From: UBA4733 sp036734945
Lineage (GTDB): Bacteria > Chloroflexota > UBA4733
Reading direction: 5' to 3'
Assembly: GCA_036734945.1 (NCBI GenBank)
Contig: DAIMXP010000022.1
Coordinates: forward strand, 14,104 to 78,103
DNA: 64,000 nucleotides
Numbering within the stretch: the first letter of the stretch is position 1; the number at the start of each line of letters is the position of its first letter. The notes beneath the pieces are model-generated. The model had not been told where the DNA came from, searched no databases, and saw only the letters and a program-made list of their open reading frames with translations. Positions 15,378 through 23,043 of this stretch are shown one piece after another. The translations under genes and the position numbers were made by a program.

Positions 15378-16349
15378 TCACACCGCCGGCACCTCCACCG
15401 GCAGGCCCGTCTGCGCCGATTGATTGGCGGCGAGGGTGACGAGCAGTGTGCGGACGGCCTCAATATAAGGGGCACGGATGGCGCTGGGGTTGCCCGTCTG
15501 CACGGCGTCGATAAAGGTGCGGTCTTCCAGCAGGTAGGGATTCTCGTTGGAGCGGAACTCTTGCGTCAGGCCCGGCTGGATGACCCGCATCGTGTTAGCA
15601 AACTCCTCCAGGATGAGGCCCTGGCAGAGCACGTGCAGGCCAACGGTGTAGCCCTGACCCACCATGCAACTGGTGGCGATGTTCCCAATCGCGCCGTTCT
15701 CGAACTCCAGGTTGACCGTACTCACGTCGGCCACTGTGAAGTTCTCGACGTTGCCGAGCGTGCGCGTGGCGTAGCTGGCCGAGACCCGGCGCACGTTGCC
15801 GACAAGGTAGCGCGCCAGATCAACGATGTGCGTCGCCTGGTCGACGAACTGGCCGCCCGACTGGTCAAGACGGCGCCACCAGGAGACGCCCGGCATGCTG
15901 CCGTGCCAGTAGCCGTGCACCATCCCGATCGTCCTGCCGCGCAGCAGTTCGCGTGCTCGGTCCGTCAGGGGTGAGTGGCGCCAGTGGTAGCCGGTGCTGG
16001 TGATGACGCCGTGCTGCTGCACGGCCGCCAGCACCTGCCGGGCCTTCTCTTCCGTCAAAGCAACAGGTTTCTCCACGAAGAGGGCGATACCGCGCTGGGC
16101 CGCGAGTAGCTCCTGATCCTCATGACTGAACGGAGGCAAGCAGACGTAGAGCGCCTGGATGCCGCTCTGTTCGATCAACTCGCGGTGGTCGGTGTAGACC
16201 TTGGCGCCGAAACGCCGCGCGACCTGCTCCGCACGCTCGCGGGCCAGATCGTAAACGGCGGTGACGCGCGCACCGGTGATCTTCTCCAGGCTGTTCAGAT
16301 GATAGTTCGCAATGTTGCCGGTACCGATGAAGCCGACCTCTACAGGCAT
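15378..16349 (-). CDS. Gfo/Idh/MocA-family oxidoreductase
   Basis: A 323-residue NAD(P)-dependent dehydrogenase. The N-terminal Rossmann fold shows VGFIGTGNIANYH (GxGxxA type), ALYVCLPPFSH and LFVEKPVALTEE with the conserved EKP. The catalytic-domain segment QSGGQFVDQATHIVDLARYL carries the family D-x3-H. Family members oxidise sugars, inositols or their derivatives. ATG at 16349 is preceded by GAGGAGACCGGG, so this start is preferred over an upstream one. It leads a minus-strand set with DUF6807 and an isomerase; the 118 bases before DUF6807 hold no gene. Confidence 0.92.
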   Translation of the reverse strand: MPVEVGFIGTGNIANYHLNSLEKITGARVTAVYDLARERAEQVARRFGAKVYTDHRELIEQSGIQALYVCLPPFSHEDQELLAAQRGIALFVEKPVALTEEKARQVLAAVQQHGVITSTGYHWRHSPLTDRARELLRGRTIGMVHGYWHGSMPGVSWWRRLDQSGGQFVDQATHIVDLARYLVGNVRRVSASYATRTLGNVENFTVADVSTVNLEFENGAIGNIATSCMVGQGYTVGLHVLCQGLILEEFANTMRVIQPGLTQEFRSNENPYLLEDRTFIDAVQTGNPSAIRAPYIEAVRTLLVTLAANQSAQTGLPVEVPAV

Positions 16350-16444
16350 TCCCGGTCTCCTCTTACCTTCGGTACCAGGGGCGTCGTTATCACCGCGGGT
16401 TCGATCCGCGTACCGCACGGGTGTACCATCGAAGATGAGGCATC

Positions 16445-17908
16445 TTACCGTCCAAGCGGGGGCAAGCCAACACTACAGCCCGATAGTTCCAGAGCGTGGC
16501 CGATGCGCAGGAGCAACGGTTCACTCCAGGCCGGACCGATCAGTTGCAGGCCGACGGGCAAGCCGCCGGCCAGCCCGCAGGGCACGACCAGACCCGGCAG
16601 CCCTGCCAGGTTAACGGGGATCGTGCAGACATCAGAGAAGTACATGGCGACCGGATCGTTCGACTTCTCCCCCAAACGGAAGGCCGTCGTCGGCGTTGTG
16701 GGGGCCACCAGCGCGTCTACTTCGGCGAAGGCCGCCGCGAAGTCCTGCCGGATCAACGTGCGCACCTTCTGGGCCTGCCGGTAGTAGGCGTCGTAGTAAC
16801 CGGCCGAGAGGGCATAGGTACCCAGCATGATGCGGCGCTTCACTTCCGGCCCGAAGCCCTGGCCGCGGGTGAGCGCGTAGACATCCCACATGGCAGCCCC
16901 TTCGGCGGCGCGGTAGCCGTATTTGACGCCATCGAAGCGCGCGAGATTGGCGCTGGCCTCCGCTGGGGCAATGATGTAGTAGGCCGGCAGGGCATATACA
17001 CTGTGCGGCAGGCTGACCTCGCGGAGTTCGGCGCCCAGGTCGGCCAAGATCGCAATGCCGTTGCGGATCGACTGCTCCAGCTCCGGCTGCATCCCCGCCA
17101 CGAACAGTTCCTTGGGAATGCCCAGGCGTACTCCTTGGAGATCCTGCCCGGTCAGCGCCGCCGAATAGTCGGGGACCGGCACGTTGGCTGAGGTAGCGTC
17201 GTTCGGGTCATGGCCGGCGATGGCCTGCAGTACCAGGGCGGCATCGGCGCAGGTGCGTGCAAAGGGACCGATCTGGTCAAGCGACGAGGCGAAGGCAATC
17301 AGACCGTAGCGTGAGACGCGCCCGTAGGTCGGCTTGAATCCGACCACGCCACAGAAGGCGGCCGGTTGGCGGATGGAGCCACCGGTGTCACTGCCGAGCG
17401 TGAACACCGCCTCGCCGGCCGCCACCGCGGCCGCCGAGCCACCACTGGAACCGCCCGGCACACGCGCGGTATCCCAGGGGTTGTGAACTGGACCGAAGGC
17501 CGAGTTCTCTGTGGAGGATCCCATAGCGAACTCATCGCAGTTCAACTTCCCGAGCAAGATGGCGCCGGCATCTGCCAGGCGCGCCGCCACCGTGCCCTGA
17601 TACGGCGGCACGAACTGCTCCAGCATGCGGGAACCGGCGGTCGTGCGAACACCTTCGGTGATCAGCACGTCCTTTAGCGCCATCGGGATGCCGGTGAGCG
17701 GTCCGGCGGTACCTTCAGCCAGCAGAACGTCGGCAGCCCGCGCCGCCGCGCGGGCGTCCTCGTCGCAACGGGTCAGAAAAGCGCCGACTTTGCCGTCCAC
17801 CGCGTCAATGCGGGCCAGCGCCTGCTCGGTCAGTTCCAGGGCCGAACAGTCACGGCGGCGCAGCAGCGCGGCAGCCACGGTCAGCGTCGGCAGGGGTGCT
17901 GTGGCCAT
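16445..17908 (-). CDS. gatA: Aspartyl/glutamyl-tRNA amidotransferase subunit A
   Basis: 487 residues. This amidase subunit releases ammonia from glutamine and passes it to GatB, which amidates Glu-tRNA(Gln) or Asp-tRNA(Asn). The amidase signature is complete: the catalytic Lys in IPMALKDVLITEGV, then GGSSGGSAAAVAAG and the serine triad region GSDTGGSIRQPAAFCG, followed by GFKPTYGRVSRYGLIAFASS, all typical of GatA. It begins 3 bases after gatC. gatB is not in the window. Confidence 0.97.
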   Translation of the reverse strand: MATAPLPTLTVAAALLRRRDCSALELTEQALARIDAVDGKVGAFLTRCDEDARAAARAADVLLAEGTAGPLTGIPMALKDVLITEGVRTTAGSRMLEQFVPPYQGTVAARLADAGAILLGKLNCDEFAMGSSTENSAFGPVHNPWDTARVPGGSSGGSAAAVAAGEAVFTLGSDTGGSIRQPAAFCGVVGFKPTYGRVSRYGLIAFASSLDQIGPFARTCADAALVLQAIAGHDPNDATSANVPVPDYSAALTGQDLQGVRLGIPKELFVAGMQPELEQSIRNGIAILADLGAELREVSLPHSVYALPAYYIIAPAEASANLARFDGVKYGYRAAEGAAMWDVYALTRGQGFGPEVKRRIMLGTYALSAGYYDAYYRQAQKVRTLIRQDFAAAFAEVDALVAPTTPTTAFRLGEKSNDPVAMYFSDVCTIPVNLAGLPGLVVPCGLAGGLPVGLQLIGPAWSEPLLLRIGHALELSGCSVGLPPLGR

Positions 17909-17911
17909 GCG

Positions 17912-18205
17912 CTAGCCCTCCTCCAGGATGGCGCGGACCCGGAACAGGTTGCCGGAGCGCTCCGGCGCATTGGCGAGGACGGCTTCCACCGGCAGCGACG
18001 GTCGGGCAACATCGGGGCGTTGCACGTTGTGCAGGTCCAGCCCGGAGGAGGTCGGCGCTACCGTTGACGTGTCGACCTCCTGCAGCCGGTTGACGTGTTC
18101 CAGGATCGAGGAGAGCTGGTCTTGCATGCGCGCTTCCTCATCGGGAGTCAGGGCCAGGCGGCAGAGCGTGGCGACGTGGCGCACTTCGTCCAGGGAGAGG
18201 GTCAT
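17912..18205 (-). CDS. gatC: Aspartyl/glutamyl-tRNA amidotransferase subunit C
   Basis: A 97-residue subunit that wraps around GatA and GatB and stabilises the complex. Typical family sequence: LDEVRHVATLCRLALTPDEE at the start, LSSILEHVNRLQEVDT in the middle, LDLHNVQRPDVARPSL near the end. Its ATG (18203-18205) overlaps the TGA of the pcrA-like relic upstream in an ATGA arrangement. So gatC was probably once translated by coupling to a complete pcrA directly upstream, an arrangement known in other bacteria. There is no clear ribosome binding site of its own. Confidence 0.95.
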   Translation of the reverse strand: MTLSLDEVRHVATLCRLALTPDEEARMQDQLSSILEHVNRLQEVDTSTVAPTSSGLDLHNVQRPDVARPSLPVEAVLANAPERSGNLFRVRAILEEG

Positions 18206-18370
18206 CGCTTCACCAACCGAGCGAGACTCGCCGCCAGCTTTTTGACACCGACACCGGCAAAGGCCACCACTACCTCCTCATCGCTGGATTGAATGTCGCT
18301 TGTTACCACAACGCCCTCGCCAAAACCTGGTGATATAACGTATCGCCTCCACGATTCTGCTCGGTATCGA
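18202..18370 (-). pseudogene. Relic of the 3' end of a pcrA/uvrD helicase gene
   Basis: Translation gives GGDTLYHQV, then (after one missing base near 18328) FGEGVVVTSDIQSSDEEVVV and VGVKKLAASLARLVKR, then TGA. This matches the last ~50 residues of the intact helicase at 19633-21948 (GDKVYHQIFGDGTV, ASSDEEVTVV, VKKLAASLARLAKR), the Tudor-like C-terminal domain of PcrA. The DNA differs at very many positions and codon choice is less GC-rich, so it is not a fresh duplication. The fragment begins within 10 bases of the stop of the gene at 18380 and ends overlapping the gatC start. It looks like the original end of the pcrA upstream of gatC, cut off when 18.4-19.6 kb was inserted. Confidence 0.85.
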
Positions 18371-18379
18371 GGCAGGTGC

Positions 18380-18646
18380 TCACGGATGGCAATGACCGCA
18401 GTGCTTCAAACCGCCATTAATTCCGCTGGCCCATACGATCAGTGTGTTCCGATCCAAGGAACAGCGTTTGTAGAAAGCGCCGCAGGTGAAGCTGCCCCTT
18501 GTCGGTGGACAGATGCAATGGCACGAGGCCGAGTGGAGTACAATTTGGAAATCACCATGGCGCTTCGGTATGTTGAGAACATAGCCCGTCTGGTGCTCTC
18601 GAACCCACTTTAAGTATTGATCCTCGCTGTCCTTAAATTCTTCCAT
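18380..18646 (-). CDS. Small cysteine-rich protein of unknown function
   Basis: An 88-residue protein with the pattern YLKWVREHQTGYVLNIPKR, then VLHSASCHCI, AFYKRCS, LIVWAS and a terminal LKHCGHCHP. I recall this layout (Y-L-x-W ... G-Y/F-V-L-N ... L-H-x-x-x-C ... K-x-C-S ... C-G-x-C-x-P) from small uncharacterised bacterial proteins and from tails of nuclease-like proteins, but cannot name it. The paired cysteines could bind zinc. It appears full length and lies between a HigA-like antitoxin gene and the pcrA relic, in a stretch less GC-rich than its surroundings. Start: ATG at 18646 with AAGGCAGG upstream. Confidence 0.6.
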   Translation of the reverse strand: MEEFKDSEDQYLKWVREHQTGYVLNIPKRHGDFQIVLHSASCHCICPPTRGSFTCGAFYKRCSLDRNTLIVWASGINGGLKHCGHCHP

Positions 18647-18715
18647 ACCGACCTGCCTTACGGGCTAAATGCCACATTCCAAATTCTCAGCAGTAGTTTT
18701 GTCGCGATGGTCGTT

Positions 18716-19108
18716 CTATTTCTTCATCGAGAGTACCGCAATGCGAGAATCGACGGATGGTTCGTCCGATGCTGTCTGATGTGTGCCGTCAACGACCTCA
18801 GGACTCCGTCTTTCTGGTCGCGTGACAAACGTGACATCAAGGTCGAAGCCTAAAGCCGACGCATACCGCTCCAGCGTTGACAGCTTTGGATCACTCTCGC
18901 CGCGCTCCAGTCGGGTTATAGCCGGCTGCTGCGTCCTCATGCGCGCTGCCAGTGTTCGCTGAGAGACGCCCAGAGCCTGACGACGGCGGCCGAACGACCG
19001 CAACAACGCTCGCCGGTGCATGGCTGCATCGACATAACTCGCAAATTGGGGATCCTCAGTCATCCCCTCGGCCATCAGTTCATCGAGGAGGTCAGGAATG
19101 TCTTCCAT
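18716..19108 (-). CDS. XRE-family helix-turn-helix antitoxin (HigA-like)
   Basis: A 130-residue DNA-binding protein. The helix-turn-helix lies around residues 45-95: LRSFGRRRQALGVSQRTLAA, RMRTQQPAITRLERGESDPK, LSTLERYASALG. The N terminus (MEDIPDLLDELMAEGMTEDP) fits antitoxins that bind a Gp49/HigB-type toxin. It lies 124 bases downstream of the toxin gene on the same strand, toxin first, as in higBA modules. ATG at 19108 with AAGGG 9 bases upstream is preferred over a GTG at 19165. It probably represses its own operon. Confidence 0.85.
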   Translation of the reverse strand: MEDIPDLLDELMAEGMTEDPQFASYVDAAMHRRALLRSFGRRRQALGVSQRTLAARMRTQQPAITRLERGESDPKLSTLERYASALGFDLDVTFVTRPERRSPEVVDGTHQTASDEPSVDSRIAVLSMKK

Positions 19109-19232
19109 GTTCGAGTACCCTTGCCGGAAAGCCCTGCCGATAACCTCTATGGTATCAGACCGCACTTAGAATAGCATATGATCTCGCAATAATGCTGTTG
19201 CGGGAGTCATCCTCAGCCATAGAACCGGCCCA

Positions 19233-19604
19233 TTAGGTATGTTCGCCGCGGCGACGCCAGTCCAAGAGACGGTCCGCCGCTAGACGAAGCGTGTCAGGCG
19301 GCGTGCGTTGTGTCTTCTTGTTGAAGGCGTGCAAGGCGAGAAGGACCTGGCCGTGGCGACCTTCGGCCGAAAATATGACGCGATATATCCGGTGCAGCCC
19401 GGTGGCGCGAACTTCCCATAGATCGTCGTAACCCTGAATGTGGCGGGCGACGTCGATGCCGCGGGTGGCAACTTCCTTCATTGCGGCAACGATCTCTGCT
19501 TTGTCGCCAACTGGGAGGCTATCAAGGTACTCTTTCACCGGACGGTTGCCGGTGGCCGTTCGATAGTCCCGCCAGTGGCGACGATGGCGCGGCACATCAA
19601 GCAT
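19233..19604 (-). CDS. RelE/HigB-type toxin (Gp49-like family)
   Basis: A 123-residue predicted ribosome-dependent mRNA interferase. Family pattern: PVKEYLDSLP, then GYDDLWEVRATGLHRIYRVIF and LLALHAFNKKTQRTPPDTLR, characteristic of phage-derived Gp49/HigB proteins, with the basic KKT segment near the active site. The ATG at 19604 is 28 bases downstream of the pcrA stop; the frame is open further upstream but only as a shadow of pcrA. Paired with the HTH gene at 18716-19108. Inserted between pcrA and gatC. Confidence 0.85.
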   Translation of the reverse strand: MLDVPRHRRHWRDYRTATGNRPVKEYLDSLPVGDKAEIVAAMKEVATRGIDVARHIQGYDDLWEVRATGLHRIYRVIFSAEGRHGQVLLALHAFNKKTQRTPPDTLRLAADRLLDWRRRGEHT

Positions 19605-19632
19605 CAGAAAACGCCGGGGTCGGCTGCCGCAT

Positions 19633-21948
19633 CTACCGCTTTGCCAGCCGTGCCAGGCTTGCCGCCAGCTTCTTGACGCGTTGTTTAGGGTCCGGGAGGT
19701 TGGGGAACACCACGGTGACTTCCTCATCGCTGCTGGCGATGGTGCTGCTGATGACCGTACCATCGCCGAAGATCTGATGATACACCTTGTCGCCGGAATG
19801 ATACTGCATCGTCAATGGCGGCGGCGCCGGAGTCGCTGCGCCGGGTATGACCTGTACCGACGCCGGGGCGAGCCGCGTCCCGCTGGGCGGCCTCGTTGCC
19901 GGTCCGACCCCGTGCGAGCGGGACGGCTGGGCGCGATTGGCGCTGGGGCTTGACCAGGACGGCGCCGGCTGGCGTGCCCCGACGGTCGGCGATTCCCAGG
20001 TGACCGGGGAGTTCGCCTGTTTCTGGACGACCGCCTTTGGGATCTCTGCCACAAAGCGCGATCGTTCGTTCACTGCCGGCATGCCAAACAGGGTGCGCCG
20101 GAAGGCTGAAGTGAGGTAGAGGCGGCGCATCGCCCGAGTCATGCCGACGTAGCAGAGACGGCGTTCTTCCTCCAGTTCGTCTGGACGGTCGAGGGTGCGG
20201 CTGTGGGGGAAGAGACCTTCCTCCATCCCAACCATGAAGACCACCGGAAACTCCAGGCCTTTGGCAGCGTGCAGTGTGATCAGCGTGACGGCGTCATTCT
20301 CGTCCCCGCGTTCGTCGCTGGAGGAGACTAACGCCACCTGCTCCAGGAACATCTCCAGGCCGGCGCGCGGCGCCAATTGGCCGAAGTCGCGTGCGACGGT
20401 GTGCAATTCCATGACGTTCTTCCAGCGCTCCTCCGCCTCCGGCGTGCCGTCGCGCACATAGTCGTCGTACCCGGTGCGTTCCACCAGCCAGGTGATCAAC
20501 TCCGGTACGGTCAGTCGCTCGGCCGCCTCGTTGACCTCCAGGAGCAGCCGGTGGACTTCGCCTGCTACCTTCAGCGTGCGTGTGCCCAGGGCGGTCAGTT
20601 CCTCAGAGTGTTCTAAGACGCTGCGCAGGGGTGATCGCCGCACGGTGGCCTCGCGGTTGAGTTCCGCCAGCGTGCGCGGCCCTAGCCCACGGGGCGGGAC
20701 GTTGATGATGCGCTGGAGGGCCAGGCCATCGGCTGGGTTGGCGGCTAAGCGGATGTAGGCCAGCACGTCGCGCACCTCTTTGCGGTCGTAGAACTTGGTG
20801 CCGCCGATCAGCTTATAGCGCATTCCAGCTTGTAAGAAGGCTTCTTCTACTGCGCGGGATTGGGCATTGGTGCGGTAGAGCACGGCGCATTCGCCGGGGG
20901 TGGCGATGCCCCTGGCCTGCAGCCGGCGCACTTCACGCGCGACGAACTGCCCCTCCTCCTGCTCGTTATAGACCTCCACCAATTGCACCGGCTCGCCCGG
21001 TCCCAGGTCGGTCCAGAGCTCCTTGGGCGCCCGAGTCGCGTTACGCTGCACGACGGCTTGCGCCGCCGCGACGATGTTGCCGGTGCTGCGGTAGTTCTGC
21101 TCCAGCTTGAGCACGCGCGCTCCGGGGAAATCTGTCTCAAAGCGCAGGATATTGCCGACCTCCGCGCCGCGGAAGCGGTAAATGGACTGGTCGTCGTCGC
21201 CCACCACCATGACGTTGCCGTGCAACTGGGCGAGCAACTGCACCAGGCGGTATTGCGGCGCGTTAGTATCCTGGAACTCATCGACCAGGATGTAGCGATA
21301 GCGCTCCTGGTAGCGGCGCAACACGGCGGGATGCTCGGTAAACAGGCGCATGGGGAAGAGCAGCAGGTCATCGAAGTCCAGCGCGTGGTTCTCCTGGAGC
21401 AACTCTTCGTAGACCCGGTAGACGCGATGCACCACCTCCTGGAAGTAGCTATCGGCCCGGGAGGCTGTGACCAGTGGCGCCTGCATGTGGTTCTTGGCGT
21501 TGGATATGCCGCTGAGGATGGCGCGCGGCGAGAAGTGCTTCTCGTCCAGGTCCAGCCGCTTCAGCGCTTGCTTCACCAACGCCAGTTGATCGTCTTCATC
21601 GTAGATGACGAACTGGTGGTCCCAGCCGAGGTGATGGATATCGCGGCGCAGGAAGCGGGCGCAGATGGCGTGGAACGTGCCGACCGTCAGCCGGCGAGCC
21701 TGTTCCCCGGCCAGTGCCTCCAGCCGCGCCTTCAGCTCGCCGGCGGCCTTGTTGGTGAAGGTGACGGCCAGAATCTGCTCGGGCGGAATGCCGCGCTCGT
21801 TCAGCAGGTAAGCGATGCGGTGCGTCAGCACCCGCGTCTTGCCGGAGCCCGCCCCGGCGAAGATCAGCAGCGGCCCCTCCCCCGCCTCCACGGCCGCGCG
21901 CTGGACATCGTTCAGGAGGGCTGGGGCCACGGGTTCGTTCCTACTCAT
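19633..21948 (-). CDS. pcrA: ATP-dependent DNA helicase PcrA/UvrD (superfamily 1A)
   Basis: A 771-residue 3'-5' helicase for nucleotide excision repair and removal of stalled complexes. Motifs in order: Q-motif and Walker A (LIFAGAGSGKTRVLTHRIAY), motif Ia AVTFTNKAAGELK, Walker B ILVDEFQDTN, motif III VGDDDQSIYRFRGAE, motif IV LEQNYRST, motif V TLHAAKGLEF and motif VI RRLCYVGMTRA. A low-complexity Pro/Ser linker leads to the C-terminal Tudor-like domain (GDKVYHQIFGDGTV). The ATG at 21948 starts the conserved part; the frame runs on upstream through a decayed HEPN gene and is not coding there. A TATACT box (21962-21967) ends 13 bases before the ATG, so the leader is very short and no ribosome site is seen. 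Confidence 0.96.
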   Translation of the reverse strand: MSRNEPVAPALLNDVQRAAVEAGEGPLLIFAGAGSGKTRVLTHRIAYLLNERGIPPEQILAVTFTNKAAGELKARLEALAGEQARRLTVGTFHAICARFLRRDIHHLGWDHQFVIYDEDDQLALVKQALKRLDLDEKHFSPRAILSGISNAKNHMQAPLVTASRADSYFQEVVHRVYRVYEELLQENHALDFDDLLLFPMRLFTEHPAVLRRYQERYRYILVDEFQDTNAPQYRLVQLLAQLHGNVMVVGDDDQSIYRFRGAEVGNILRFETDFPGARVLKLEQNYRSTGNIVAAAQAVVQRNATRAPKELWTDLGPGEPVQLVEVYNEQEEGQFVAREVRRLQARGIATPGECAVLYRTNAQSRAVEEAFLQAGMRYKLIGGTKFYDRKEVRDVLAYIRLAANPADGLALQRIINVPPRGLGPRTLAELNREATVRRSPLRSVLEHSEELTALGTRTLKVAGEVHRLLLEVNEAAERLTVPELITWLVERTGYDDYVRDGTPEAEERWKNVMELHTVARDFGQLAPRAGLEMFLEQVALVSSSDERGDENDAVTLITLHAAKGLEFPVVFMVGMEEGLFPHSRTLDRPDELEEERRLCYVGMTRAMRRLYLTSAFRRTLFGMPAVNERSRFVAEIPKAVVQKQANSPVTWESPTVGARQPAPSWSSPSANRAQPSRSHGVGPATRPPSGTRLAPASVQVIPGAATPAPPPLTMQYHSGDKVYHQIFGDGTVISSTIASSDEEVTVVFPNLPDPKQRVKKLAASLARLAKR

Positions 21949-21961
21949 GTATTCGGTGGGG

Positions 21962-21967
21962 AGTATA
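21962..21967 (-). promoter_or_regulatory. Candidate -10 box of pcrA
   Basis: Reads TATACT on the minus strand, 13 bases before the pcrA ATG. No good -35 is visible at 17 bases. The same hexamer precedes four other genes in the window (25821, 26820, 36152 and 61510), which supports it as the local -10 form. The implied leader is only about 6 bases. Confidence 0.45.
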
Positions 21968-22049
21968 CCAGGGTGAGTGCGGCTACCTGGAGCGAGTCCG
22001 ACGACAGACCTGCGCGAACGCAGCCATTGCGTGATGGGCGCAAACCGTT

Positions 22050-22398
22050 CTACGGCTGAACTTCGGGCGGCAATCGGTGGAGGACGAAGTCCACGACCTG
22101 TCGGGCATGGGTTGTCGCCTGCACCGCTTGGAGACGGTTTGGTGCAGGCTCCTTGCTCGGGTAGCGAAACTCTGCGACGTACGGCGTCAGTATCCTTGCC
22201 GCTCCATCCAGTTGGTGAAACGCTGCATCGAATGGAATGCAGAGGATGAGCAGTGAGACCAAGTTGTGCGTCTTGGGAAAGGGTCGGCGCCGGCTCGATC
22301 AACGAGTCGCCGCCTGAGAGGAGAACATCCGCCGATTGGAGATCGGCGCCAACGCGGGCGAGCCACTGTTGTACTTCGGCAACGTGCTCAGGCGACAT
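22050..22398 (-). pseudogene. HEPN-domain toxin gene with internal deletion and frameshift
   Basis: The N-terminal frame reads MSPEHVAEVQQWLARVGADL, QSADVLLSGGDSLIEPA, as in HEPN proteins. The C-terminal half is in another frame: PFPKTHNLVSLL, then FDAAFHQLDGAARILTPYV, AEFRYPSKEP. The intervening helix, which in intact homologues contains the QQAxEKALKA segment, is missing; the junction lies near 22278-22290. HEPN proteins partnered with minimal nucleotidyltransferases are RNA-cleaving toxins. The start codon overlaps the end of the nucleotidyltransferase gene by 11 bases, as expected for a coupled pair. The product cannot be functional as it stands. Confidence 0.85.
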
Positions 22399-22705
22399 AG
22401 AGGAGCCTACCTTCACGGCCGACAGTAGCTGGAAGCGATGCTTTCACGATTTGGCGACGTTCGAAGTAATCAATGGTCATGACAATGACATCCACGCCCA
22501 CTCCCACGCCGAACAGCGCCCCATACGCCTCTTGTTCCAAGGCAAAAGGCCGGTCGTCTTTGTCGCGGACAAGTAGCAGTACGTCGTAGTCGCTGTCATC
22601 TTGGGCATCGCCGCGCGCCCGCGAGCCAAACAGGTAGACTCGTTGGGGATGCAGCGCCGCGACCAGACGGCGCACGATCTCGCTGAGCTTCGGGTCGGCC
22701 GCCAT
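22388..22705 (-). CDS. Minimal nucleotidyltransferase (MNT, antitoxin type)
   Basis: 105 residues of the MNT family, partner of HEPN toxins; known members neutralise the toxin by adding AMP to it. The active site is intact: VYLFGSRARGDAQDDSDYD gives the G-S-x(n)-D-x-D pattern, with a later metal-binding Asp in GVDVIVMT. ATG at 22705 begins the conserved part; the frame continues upstream to 22852 without family similarity. A TATAAT is present on this strand at 22861-22866. Its HEPN partner (22050-22398) is broken, so this is an orphan antitoxin. Confidence 0.85.
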   Translation of the reverse strand: MAADPKLSEIVRRLVAALHPQRVYLFGSRARGDAQDDSDYDVLLLVRDKDDRPFALEQEAYGALFGVGVGVDVIVMTIDYFERRQIVKASLPATVGREGRLLYVA

Positions 22706-23043
22706 TGCCGGCGAGACTGGTGAGCCCGGACGATCCGCAACCGACAGCGCTATCGCGTGCTCACTTTGGCTTGTCACCTTGTCGTCTCCCTTCCCCACCG
22801 CTCGGCTTATCTTATTGGGATAGTCGACTATCGGCCCTCTCCTATCCGTCAACGGACCAGATTATACGGCTTCGGCGGATCATCGTCGCCGGAACCTGTC
22901 AAAAAGGAGCAGGGCGACGCCCAGGATCTGGTCTCTCACTGATTGGGGCGTTTGGCAACAGTCGAACGCCAACCGAGCGGCCCTAATGCAACATGCAGCT
23001 CCGTGGTACCCTCCGTTGTAGCGATGCGAGGAGGTTGGCGACG
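22706..23043. other. Divergent intergenic region
   Basis: 338 bases without a gene between the minus-strand nucleotidyltransferase and the plus-strand Uma2 gene. On the minus strand TATAAT (22861-22866) is a plausible -10; the base run 17 bases upstream is not a good -35. On the plus strand GAGGAGG at 23027-23033 is the Uma2 ribosome binding site. I see no hairpin or repeat of note. Confidence 0.5.

Noticed and set aside
16394..16410. A tRNA T-arm-like stem-loop (CGCGG GTTCGAT CCGCG)
   Set aside because: The loop is shifted by one base relative to a true T-loop, and there is no anticodon or acceptor stem at the right distances on either strand.
21949..22416. N-terminal extension of the helicase frame by about 156 codons
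   Set aside because: The extension translates the decayed HEPN gene and the spacer after it; PcrA proteins begin at the MSRNEPVAP start.
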